Assembly (NCBI GenBank): GCA_020634135.1 | Contig: JACKCG010000005.1 | Location: 186,001-250,000, forward strand | Origin: Anaerolineaceae bacterium | GTDB lineage: Bacteria > Chloroflexota > Anaerolineae > Aggregatilineales > Phototrophicaceae | Direction of reading: 5' to 3' | DNA: 64,000 bases | Translations under genes and position numbers: made by a program | Notes under the pieces: model-generated | Seen by the model: the letters and a program-made list of their open reading frames with translations, nothing else | Told to the model about the DNA's origin: nothing | Databases searched by the model: none | Shown: in pieces, positions 50,996 to 59,500 of the stretch | How positions within the stretch are numbered: the first letter of the stretch is position 1 | Layout of the letters: each line of letters starts with the position of its first letter

Positions 50996-52258
50996 ATGCT
51001 GAACCTGACCGAGATGGGGCAGCGCGCCCGCACCGCCTCGTATGCCCTGGCAGGGGCCTCTACCGAACAAAAGAACGCCGCACTGCTGGCGATAGCTGAC
51101 GCACTGGAAACCAACGCCGAGACCATTCTCGCGGCCAACCGCGCCGACCTGGACGACGCCCGCGCCGCCGGAACCGATGCCACCTGGATCATTGACCGCC
51201 TCGCGCTGGAAAAACGCATGGCGAGTATGATTGCTGATGTCCGTAAAGTGGCCGTCCTCCCCGACCCGGTAGGCAAAGAATTCGATTCTCGTGTGCTGGA
51301 AAACGGCCTCAGCATCTGCCGCCGCCGCGTCCCTATTGGCGTCCTGGGCATCATCTACGAGGCACGCCCGAACGTGACGATAGATGTGGCTTCCCTGGCG
51401 ATAAAAACTGGCAACGCGGCTATCCTGCGTGGCGGTAAAGAAGTTATGCGGAGCAACCTGGCGCTGATTGAGGTGATTAGCGATGCCCTGGCCGCTACCG
51501 GCCTGCCTGCCGACGCTATCCAGTATATCGCCAGCACCGATCGCCAGTATGTGGGGCAAATGCTTAAGCTCCACCAGTACATTGATATGATTATCCCGCG
51601 TGGGGGCAGCAGTCTGCACAACTTCTGCCGGGAAAACAGCACCATCCCCGTGATTACCGGCGGCCTGGGCATCTGCCACCTGTATGTAGACGAAACCGCC
51701 GATTTTGACGCGGCGTTGGCGATCATCCACAATGCAAAAACGCAGCGCCCTGCCGTCTGCAATGCCCTGGATACCCTGCTCGTCAGGCGCGAAGTCGCAG
51801 CGGAGTTCCTGCCCCGTGTCGTGGCACACCTCGCCCCGGACAATGTGACTTTCCGCGCTGAGCCGGGGGCACTGGCCGCGCTCAACGGCGCCGGGGACAG
51901 CGCCGTTCAGCCCGCCGGGCCGGATGATTTTGATACCGAGTGGATGTCGCTCATCCTGGGACTCAAAGTGGTGGATGGACTGGATGATGCAATCGCCCAT
52001 ATCCGCCAGCACAGCACCCAGCACTCCGACGGCATTCTCACCCGCAATATGGAAGATGCAGCACGCTTCCTGAACGAAGTAGATTCTGCCGCCGTGTTTG
52101 TCAACGCCAGCACCCGCTTTAACGATGGCAGCGCGCTGGGGCTGGGAGCGGAAATTGCCGTCAGCACCCAGAAGCTCCACGCGCGTGGCCCAATGGCGCT
52201 CGAAGAGCTGACTACCTACAAATGGATCGTCATTGGGGATGGGCATGTGCGGCTATAA
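50996..52258 (+). CDS. proA: Gamma-glutamyl phosphate reductase
   Basis: 420 residues. It reduces glutamyl-5-phosphate to glutamate semialdehyde with NADPH in proline synthesis. Family motifs: RVPIGVLGIIYEARPNVTID near 115, LRGGKEVMRSNLALI, IIPRGGSSLHNFCRENSTIP, the catalytic Cys in NAKTQRPAVCNALDTLLV, and NASTRFNDGSALGLGAEIAV. Full length. AAAGGA precedes the ATG, 3 bp after a membrane protein gene. proB is at 16.4 kb, so the pathway genes are dispersed. Confidence 0.96.
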   Translation: MLNLTEMGQRARTASYALAGASTEQKNAALLAIADALETNAETILAANRADLDDARAAGTDATWIIDRLALEKRMASMIADVRKVAVLPDPVGKEFDSRVLENGLSICRRRVPIGVLGIIYEARPNVTIDVASLAIKTGNAAILRGGKEVMRSNLALIEVISDALAATGLPADAIQYIASTDRQYVGQMLKLHQYIDMIIPRGGSSLHNFCRENSTIPVITGGLGICHLYVDETADFDAALAIIHNAKTQRPAVCNALDTLLVRREVAAEFLPRVVAHLAPDNVTFRAEPGALAALNGAGDSAVQPAGPDDFDTEWMSLILGLKVVDGLDDAIAHIRQHSTQHSDGILTRNMEDAARFLNEVDSAAVFVNASTRFNDGSALGLGAEIAVSTQKLHARGPMALEELTTYKWIVIGDGHVRL

Positions 52259-52396
52259 GTCCATTCAGAAAACACCATAACCATTCCTAAACACTGCTGA
52301 AATCCAAAACGCTATATAATGGTCATGTGTGAGCGAAAATGATAAAGAGATTTACTTCTACCCGTTGTCGGAAAATTAACTTCTAGGGGACTATCA

Positions 52397-52756
52397 ATGC
52401 CTTCCATCTTATTGGTTGAAGACCACCCGGATATGCGAGCCATGTTGAGTGACCTTCTCGTAATGGGTGGATACGACGTCATGACTGGGCGTACCGGCCA
52501 GGATGGCCTGGATTTGCTGGGAAAGGCGGATCCGCTGCCCATCGCCATCATCAGTGATTTGAATATGCCGCAGATGGATGGTCGGAAGCTGTGTGAAACC
52601 GTGCGCACAAACCCAGCCTGGAATAGCATTCGTCTGATCCTGATGAGTGCCAACCCGCACGATGAGCGCCTGATGAATGCGACTATGTTTGGCGTCGACT
52701 CACTTATCTCAAAGCCGTTCTCACTACAAGAACTTCACGATATTCTGCACTCATAA
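52397..52756 (+). CDS. Receiver-only response regulator
   Basis: 119 residues, CheY-like. Acidic pair in LLVEDHPDM, phosphoacceptor D54 in IISDLNMPQMDG, Ser in LILMSANPHD, and Lys in ISKPFSLQEL. There is no output domain. No histidine kinase is nearby. AGGGGA precedes the ATG. It lies 179-209 bp upstream of the iron-sulfur protein gene with a hairpin between. Confidence 0.9.
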   Translation: MPSILLVEDHPDMRAMLSDLLVMGGYDVMTGRTGQDGLDLLGKADPLPIAIISDLNMPQMDGRKLCETVRTNPAWNSIRLILMSANPHDERLMNATMFGVDSLISKPFSLQELHDILHS

Positions 52757-52780
52757 GATAACCCTATATTCAAACAGTCA

Positions 52781-52803
52781 ACAGGGGGCAAATTGCCTCC
52801 TGT
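52781..52803 (+). terminator. Hairpin after the response regulator
   Basis: ACAGGGGGC/GCCTCCTGT stem with one G-U pair and an AAATT loop, then TTG. Weak terminator candidate. Confidence 0.5.
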
Positions 52804-52965
52804 TTGCATTCAGTTTGATTGGTCTTTTTCCCACTGAGTGGTAAACTACGGGCAAAAGCGTTAACGGAGCAGTCAAGTGGCGCAAAGGACTAACAGATTA
52901 CTATCTGCACCTTGATTGCACTATTTTAAATCATTATGGCGACCTGGATCGAGGACAAAAAAACG

Positions 52966-54993
52966 ATGCTTACACCCGTCGAACAAATCGCATTCATAAT
53001 TCTGGCACTGCTGGCCGTCGGGGCAACCTATAGTGGATTTCGTGAAGTCTATTTGATTGTCAACCGTGGCAGCGGCCACCTGTACTGGAACAGACTCCCC
53101 GCCCGGCTGTGGCGAGCGCTCACAGTCTATGTGACCCAGAGCACAACCCTCAAAATGCAACGACGGTTTATCACCAGCCTGTTCCACCTGGGTGTAGTCT
53201 GGGGGTTTACCTTCTATTTTCTGGTTAATGTGCTGGATGTTATACGCGGCTTTGACGAGACTTTTACCGAAACACTGGCAAGCGGCGGGCTGCTCTATGA
53301 CCTCTACCGCCTCGTAGCGGATTTGCTCAGTGTAGCGGTGCTGGTTGGCGTCACCTATTTCATCGTGCGGCGCTTCTGGTTGCCCAACCGCAAGGAACTG
53401 AAGTACCACGATAACATCCTGCTCCACCCCAAAGTAAAGACAGGCAGCGTTGACCGCGACTCGTTGATCGTCGCCGTGTTCATCCTGCTGCATGTTGGGG
53501 CGCGTTTCCTGGGCGAAGCCGTCCATATCGCCGCGACGGGCACCGACCTTTCCAGCCCGTTCGCTACCATTGTCGCCCCCCTGTTCTCCGGCACAAGTCA
53601 GGGCGGCCTGCTTTTCTATGAACATCTCTTCTGGTGGGTAGCGTTGGGCGGCATCCTGCTGTTCATACCCTATTTCCCCTATACCAAACACGTCCACCTG
53701 ATTATCGCGCCGCTCAACTTCCTGACTCGCCCGGATCGTACCTCACTGGGCGAACTGGTTCCGCTCGACTTTGAAGACGAGACGGTTGAACAGTTCGGCG
53801 TCAACAAGTTAGAACACCTTTCAAAAACGCAGTTGGTGGACGCTTTTTCCTGCATCATGTGTAACCGCTGCCAGGATGTCTGCCCGGCCTATACCACCGG
53901 CAAGGAACTCTCCCCTTCGGCATTGGAGATCAACAAGCGGTACATGATCCGCGACAACATGACCGCCCTGGCGAATGGCGTGGAAAGCGAGTTCTCGTTG
54001 ATGGGTTATGCCATCAGCCACTCGGCGGTGTGGGCGTGTACGGCCTGCGGCGCATGTATTGACATCTGCCCGGTTGGGAATGAGCCGATGTTCGATATTC
54101 TCGACATCCGCCGCGACGCGGTACTCACCCAGGGCGATATTCCACAGGAACTTCAACCCGCCTTTAACGGTATGGAACGCCAGGGCAACCCCTGGCAGAT
54201 CGCCGAAAGCCGCGTGACCTGGGCCGAAGGGCTGGATGTCCCTACAGTCGAAGAAAACCCCGATTACGACGTCCTGTACTGGACAGGCTGCGCGGTCAGC
54301 TACGACGAACGCGCCAAACAGACCGCTCGCGCATTCGTCAAAGTACTGCGGGCCGCTGGTGTGAACTTCGCCATTCTGGGTGAATCGGAAAGCTGCACCG
54401 GCGATGTCGCCCGGCGGGCTGGCAACGAGTATCTCTACAACGAAATGGCGCTGGCAAATGTGGAAACGCTCAACGCCGCCGCCCCCAAGCGCATCGTGGT
54501 CACCTGCCCGCACTGTTACCACAATATCGGCAGGGAGTACCATCAGTTCGGCGGGAACTACGAAGTCGTGCATCACACCGAACTGATCGAAGAACTCATC
54601 CAGACCGGCAAGCTGCCCATGTACGCCAATCCCAACATGGCATCCAACGTCACCTTCCACGACCCCTGCTACCTGGGACGGCATAACGACGTGATCGAAG
54701 AACCGCGCACGGTCATCAAGGCCGCCGGTGCGCCCCTCATCGAAATGCCGCGCACGAAGCGCAATTCCTACTGCTGCGGCGCGGGCGGCGCTCAGTTCTG
54801 GAAGGAAGAGGAACACGGCGAAAAGGCCGTCAATGTCGAGCGTTATAAAGAAGCAGCGGCCACCGGAGCGCAAACGCTGGCGGTAGGCTGCCCGTTCTGT
54901 ATGCAGATGTTCGAAACAGCAAAATCCTCCGTCGGCGAAGGCCCGGAAATCCGCGACGTGGTGGAAATCATCGCGGAACGCCTGACCGACTGA
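52966..54993 (+). CDS. Membrane-anchored HdrD/GlpC-like iron-sulfur oxidoreductase
   Basis: 675 residues from ATG 52966 (GAGGA 10 nt upstream); ATG 52936 would add 10 residues but has no binding site. The first ~250 residues hold about five helices similar to the cytochrome b/NarI-like domain. Two [4Fe-4S] motifs follow: CIMCNRCQDVCPAY (about 296) and CTACGACIDICPVG (about 358). Two CCG-type domains come next, with TGCAVSYDER, CPHCYHNIGREYH, DPCYLGRHNDVIEEPR and SYCCGAGGAQFW, as in heterodisulfide reductase subunit D and related enzymes. It probably links quinones to a disulfide or unidentified substrate; partner genes are absent nearby. Confidence 0.85.
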   Translation: MLTPVEQIAFIILALLAVGATYSGFREVYLIVNRGSGHLYWNRLPARLWRALTVYVTQSTTLKMQRRFITSLFHLGVVWGFTFYFLVNVLDVIRGFDETFTETLASGGLLYDLYRLVADLLSVAVLVGVTYFIVRRFWLPNRKELKYHDNILLHPKVKTGSVDRDSLIVAVFILLHVGARFLGEAVHIAATGTDLSSPFATIVAPLFSGTSQGGLLFYEHLFWWVALGGILLFIPYFPYTKHVHLIIAPLNFLTRPDRTSLGELVPLDFEDETVEQFGVNKLEHLSKTQLVDAFSCIMCNRCQDVCPAYTTGKELSPSALEINKRYMIRDNMTALANGVESEFSLMGYAISHSAVWACTACGACIDICPVGNEPMFDILDIRRDAVLTQGDIPQELQPAFNGMERQGNPWQIAESRVTWAEGLDVPTVEENPDYDVLYWTGCAVSYDERAKQTARAFVKVLRAAGVNFAILGESESCTGDVARRAGNEYLYNEMALANVETLNAAAPKRIVVTCPHCYHNIGREYHQFGGNYEVVHHTELIEELIQTGKLPMYANPNMASNVTFHDPCYLGRHNDVIEEPRTVIKAAGAPLIEMPRTKRNSYCCGAGGAQFWKEEEHGEKAVNVERYKEAAATGAQTLAVGCPFCMQMFETAKSSVGEGPEIRDVVEIIAERLTD

Positions 54994-55028
54994 GGCAGAC
55001 GCCAGCTACAGAGACTGTCATACACCCG

Positions 55029-55053
55029 AGGGGTGGCCCATGCCGCCCCTTTT
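55029..55053 (+). terminator. Terminator of the iron-sulfur gene
   Basis: AGGGGTGG/CCGCCCCT stem with one wobble pair and a 6-nt loop, followed by TTT. It lies 36 bp after the stop codon. Confidence 0.65.
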
Positions 55054-55083
55054 GCATTGTAAGTCTTACAGAACAGCGTAGTG

Positions 55084-55503
55084 CTATGCCTGTTCGCACG
55101 GATATTGGCTAATCTCGGCCAATACTTGGCGGCTTTCAACACGCTCCTCCAGATTCATCTGCAGGACACGAACGGTTGTACGGCCTTCCGGCGTCAACCC
55201 TGTTATACGCATATCTTCCTGTATTTCAAAATGATTGTTCCACACCTGCTGGCGCGGATTGAAAAGTGGTGTGATTTCTTGGGTTGCTGGATCAAATCCA
55301 GTCAGGTCGTGGCTCTTGTATGTATTACAGTTGAAACACGCCAGACAAAGGTTGGCTATATCGTCAGAGCCATCGTGTTTTAACGGAATAATATGGTCTA
55401 CATGGAACGGAACGATTCCGCTTGTAGCAGATAGACGACAGTATTCGCAGCAGTTTCCAGCACGATCCTGAACTGCTTGCCGCGTTTTATCCGAGAGGCT
55501 CAT
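55084..55503 (-). CDS. HNH endonuclease
   Basis: 139 residues. The HNH motif reads CEYCRLS then FHVDHIIPLKHDGSDDIANL and CFNCNTYKS: two CxxC zinc knuckles surrounding the DH-I-x-P catalytic core and Asn. The C-terminal part (FNPRQQVWNNHFEI, ITGLTPEGRTTVRVL) is common in a stand-alone HNH family of cyanobacteria and Chloroflexota. Its start overlaps the stop of the upstream 85-residue gene (ATGA). Target unknown; not obviously a mobile intron nuclease. Confidence 0.88.
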   Translation of the reverse strand: MSLSDKTRQAVQDRAGNCCEYCRLSATSGIVPFHVDHIIPLKHDGSDDIANLCLACFNCNTYKSHDLTGFDPATQEITPLFNPRQQVWNNHFEIQEDMRITGLTPEGRTTVRVLQMNLEERVESRQVLAEISQYPCEQA

Positions 55504-55757
55504 TCCGATGACTTCTTGAGTTTGAGCTTCAGCTTCGCTTTGAGCAGGGTCATCATATTGTCCATGCGGGCGAAGTCCATCATCTCACTGTATTCTTCAG
55601 GCGTTAGTTCACCCTCGCCATTTTTATCCAGCAAATAGTGAGCGCGTGCCTGCAAATCGTCCGGCAGGCGATAGGCGATAATCTCCTCCGGCGTGGGATT
55701 GGTCGCCAGAAAATCGGTGATTTCGCCAAATACGGTGCGAATCGGGGTGCCAAACAT
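55500..55757 (-). CDS. Small EF-hand-like protein, partner of the HNH nuclease
   Basis: 85 residues. IIAYRLPDDLQARAHYLLDK is followed by DKNGEGELTPEE, which fits a calcium-binding EF-hand loop, and the C-terminus is a Lys/Leu repeat helix (LLKAKLKLKLKK). It overlaps the HNH gene by four bases, so both are made together. A regulatory or antitoxin-like function has been suggested by position only. GGAGA precedes the ATG. Confidence 0.7.
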   Translation of the reverse strand: MFGTPIRTVFGEITDFLATNPTPEEIIAYRLPDDLQARAHYLLDKNGEGELTPEEYSEMMDFARMDNMMTLLKAKLKLKLKKSSE

Positions 55758-55844
55758 GGGTGTTCTCCATTACTCACTGCGCTCATTGTAGCACAACTTC
55801 ACACTGATTAATCTTCGCTTTCCCCCCGTGCCCCGCCCGTGCCC

Positions 55845-55955
55845 TTAGGGAAGTAAAACTCCCCGCCCCGCCCATGCACTTCAAGGAAGTAAAACTCCCG
55901 CCCCGTTGACGGGGAGGGCTGGGGAGGGGTAAGCACCTCCCCCGCTGCCCTTCCG
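55845..55955. repeat. GC-rich palindromic repeat block, part 1
   Basis: Contains a direct repeat of about 21 bp, GGAAGTAAAACTCCC-GCCCCG, at 55849 and 55885 (36 bp apart), then a hairpin CCCCGT-TG-ACGGGG and a G-run tail ending in GGTAAGCACCTCCCC. That last string recurs, slightly changed, in the tandem block at 56361. Noncoding: frames here give only Pro/Gly/Ser-rich translations. Confidence 0.6.
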
Positions 55956-56083
55956 CGAGGATTGAGCCGCCCCCAATACTGAACAAATGTTTGAACAAAG
56001 ATTCACCACGTGCGACCCGTTTTGTGCTATTGTAGGGATGGTATTCTTCCCAACCGCCGCCATTCAACCTTCATTTACCGCTG

Positions 56084-56133
56084 CCCACACGACTCAGAAC
56101 GGCTCTTCCTCATGCCTCAGCCCACACGACTCA
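56084..56133. repeat. Short direct repeat
   Basis: CCCACACGACTCA at 56084-56096 and 56121-56133, 37 bp apart, each followed by an ACGGCT element. Two copies only. Confidence 0.5.
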
Positions 56134-56185
56134 CTACGGCTTTTCACCCGGCACTTGTGACGTTCTGCCGTCCTTTTGCCCCTTT

Positions 56186-56212
56186 TGCAGCAACACACGC
56201 CGTTTTGCTGCA
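56186..56212. repeat. Inverted repeat in the noncoding block
   Basis: TGCAGCAA/TTGCTGCA arms with an 11-nt spacer, one of several TTGCTGC-type elements here. The rest of 56134-56296 shows no gene. Confidence 0.4.
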
Positions 56213-56296
56213 TAGCCCCATCCCACCGCCACGCGAAGAATAGCCCATCTTGCTGCAATATCAGCAATTGCAGCGCAATACGCTTTTTGCGGCAAT

Positions 56297-56330
56297 AAAA
56301 ATGCCCCATACCATCCCGGTTGGGGCATTT
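56297..56330 (-). terminator. Rho-independent terminator, minus strand
   Basis: AAATGCCCC/GGGGCATTT stem with a 14-nt loop; on the minus strand it is followed by TTTTATT. It may be the final stop for transcripts running through the repeat block from the alpha-2-macroglobulin gene. Confidence 0.7.
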
Positions 56331-56360
56331 CGCGTTCAACCACCCCCCTGCTCGCAAGGC

Positions 56361-56484
56361 CAGGTGGGGGTAATCACCTCCCCTGCTGGCGGCTGAGGCC
56401 AGGTGGGGGTAATCACCTCCCCTGCTGGCGGGGGAGGCCGGGTGGGGGTAAACCACCCCTGCTGGCGGCTGAGGCCAGGTGGGG
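56361..56484. repeat. Tandem repeat, 39-bp unit, four imperfect copies
   Basis: Copies begin at 56361, 56400, 56439 and 56476 with core CAGGTGGGGGTAATCACC then TCCCCTGCTGGCGG. The third copy differs and is 2 bp shorter; the fourth is incomplete. Each unit has small inverted repeats (AGGTG/CACCT), so the block could fold strongly. It follows the A2M gene terminator region. Confidence 0.7.
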
Positions 56485-56490
56485 TAAAAG

Positions 56491-56512
56491 TCCCTCTCCT
56501 GAGGGAGAGGGA
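56491..56512 (-). terminator. Hairpin downstream of the alpha-2-macroglobulin gene
   Basis: TCCCTCTCC/GGAGAGGGA perfect 9-bp stem with a 4-nt loop; on the minus strand CTTTT follows. It lies 20 bp after the stop codon. Confidence 0.65.
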
Positions 56513-56531
56513 TTTAGGGTGAGGGCTACAA

Positions 56532-59500
56532 CTACTCCGCCGGTAGAACTGTGAACAGGCTGCCCGCACCTCGCCCATATACTTCGGGGAAGTAGAACTC
56601 CTGTCCCGTCGGTGGGATCACATTGTACGTCCCTGCCAGCCCGGCGCGGATACTGTAGACATACTCATACGTCCCCGCCGGTAGATACGTACTGTAAAGC
56701 ACCACCTTCTCATCCCGGAACTCGATATTGCTGAAGTACCACCAGCCCCAGCCCCGGCTCAACGGATTCTGGACATCCAGCCCGGGCCGTGTGCCAATCT
56801 GCTGTTCGGTGTTCAGGTTGGGGTTCACCCCTTCCGTACCGGCGGGAATCGGGTCTTCGATCACTACATAATGCAGGGCGCTGGGCGCGATCACGGTCAA
56901 ACGCACCTCGATCACATCCCCCACCCGTGCTTCGGTAACGGGCGTATCCGTCCCCGGTATCACGTAACGCCGGTCAACGATCATCCCCCGGTTGAGCGGT
57001 TCGACCTCCGGTACGGGGAGGAATGCCCGCAGGTGCGCCGTGTAATACAGTACACCAGGGCCGTCCGTCCGCCCCACCACCAGCAGGTTCGCCTCGTCCT
57101 GGAGCATCTCACTCACCTGAACAACCAGCTTCACGCTGTCCCGCACCGTCTCCGGCGTGGCTGTACCTTCTGCCAGCCGTTCCCCGTTAAACGCGGTCGT
57201 GTACTGGTAGTCCGGCTGGAGTTCACCGGTCACTACCATCCAGTCCGTCAGCGCCATCACCGCCCAGGCCGTCTCCTGTGTCGTTTCCCAGGCATCTGCC
57301 TGCCGGGCGATCATTAACCAGCGCACCACGTTGGGCAGAAGGTCGCTCTGTGGGCGCAGTTTCACCAGCGCCTCCAGCACGATGGCCGTCGTCCGCGTGT
57401 TCGAGTTCCAGTTCCAGTAGTCGTTGAAGTCTTCTTCCCAGTGCGCCCCGGTTGCGCTCAGAACAGCCGCGTTCACCAGGTCGGAAACCAGAACCTCGCT
57501 CCGGCTGGTATCCTGCGCGTCAATATAGTTAAATGTCAGCGCCAGATACGCCTTCGCGTAGATGCTCAACCGCGCGCGGTTATCATAAAGCGTCGCCGCC
57601 CGCGCGATGTCCGGTGCCCCGGAACGCGCCAGCGCGTACAGTGTGAATGCCTGCCGGTTCAACCGCCACGCCTCCATATTCAGGCCAGGGACGATGAACG
57701 TCCCGCGCAGATAGCTCTGCGCCCGCGTGATGACCTCATCGCTCACCGCGAACCCGGCGTCGCGGGCTTCCGCCAAACCGATCAGCGCGTAGGCCGTCGT
57801 CACCGGATTACTCACATCGTACACGAACCAGCCCCAGCCGCCGTCCACTTTCTGTTGAGCGAACAACCGTTGTAAAGCGAAGTTCACGCCCGAATTGAGT
57901 TTCTGCTCCAGATCAGGGTTCGAGACACCCAGGCTGTCCAGCGCCCGATAGGTCATGATATTGGGCAGGAAGCGGCTCACCGTCTGCTCAATACACTGGT
58001 GCGGGTAATTGCGCAGGTATTCCAGGCCGTCAATCGTGGTCGCCGCCAGTGACGGGTCAACCTTGATCGTCAGTTCGCCCTGCGTCACATCAAACCGCTG
58101 TGGCAGGACAATAGCCTCAGTCCTGGAACCGCCCTCGCGCAACAGACCGCCGGTACCCACTGTCTCCGGCACTTCGTACTTATAGACCGGGAGCAGGCGA
58201 GCATCGCCCTGTCCCAACGGGGGTTTGCTGGCATCGGTGTACGCGCCATTTCCGCCGTTTGCGAAGAACGTCAGGTCAATCGCACCCACATCCTGCACCG
58301 TAACCGACCATTCGACCCGCTGGCGTCCCCCGGCAGGTATCGTAAAGGTCTGATGGGACTCACCATTAAAGGTAAACCCGCTGCCTTCAATGAACACTTC
58401 GGTCTGCATATCCTGGCCGGTATTGTTGTTAACTACCGCCGCCAGCACCACCTCATCGTCTACTACCAGGAAACGTGGTGTCACCGGGCGGATCAACAAT
58501 GGCTTGGTGCTAATCAGGTCGAATGTATCCTGCCCAACCAGCGTCAGACCATCCGAACCGCTCGTCACGGCGCGGGCATCCAGCCGCCAGGTCGTCAGAT
58601 TGTCCGGCAGTGTCACCGCGAATGTCGCTGTACCGCTCGCATCTGTCGTGAGCGTGGCGTTCCAGTACGCTGTATCCACGAACTCACCACGAATATCGAA
58701 GATACCGGCTTCACCGCCGCCACCACCACCGCCCTTGATCGTATCGAGGACGGTCTGTGTCAACTGGTCAACATTAATCGTCAACGAGGTTGCTGTGCGG
58801 ACACTCAAGCCCTGCTGCCCGTAGAAGAAACTCAGAATCGGGCCAACATTGGCATCTGCAATAGCCAGGGAAGCGAGGTCTGTTAAACCCACACCGACTT
58901 CGGCCTGTACCGGTGCGCCGGCATAATTTGTCGTCTGTACCGTGTAAGTTACGGTTTCGCGCGGTCCCGTCTGCTCACGGTCTGGCGTAATCTCAATCGT
59001 GATTTCCTTCTGCTCGTTATTCACACCAAGCTGGAGCAGCCCCATGCGGAAGGCCGTCACCGGGTTATTCTCGTCCACGCCCTTCACCAGAAGGACACTC
59101 ACATACACATTGGGCGCGAACTCCTCCGTAATGGGCAGTTGATAAACATACGAGTTGCTATCCAGGGTGATACGCTCGGCTTTCAGAACACTGCCGCGCT
59201 CCACAGTGACCAGCGCCTCGACTGTACCCTGCCAGGGCGAAGTAATCAGGATTTCCGCCGTATCGCCCACTTCGTAGGCATCCTGATCGGCGATCAGGTC
59301 AATCCGGTTGCTGTTCTGCTGACGCCAGGAAACATAATCCCGGCTGGAAACCCACATCGTGGTTGAGGAAACCACCGCGTTACCCCGCGAGTCACGGGTC
59401 GTGATTTTCGTCTTGAAGACGCCTCCGTTGGGCGGAGTGAAAGTAAATACCGCTTTTCCATCCGAGTCCGTCGTCACACTACCGCTGGTCACGGGGATTT

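Noticed and set aside
56084..56484. CRISPR-like array
   Set aside because: The repeats are tandem and contiguous or in only two copies, there are no unique spacers of regular length, and no cas genes are present.
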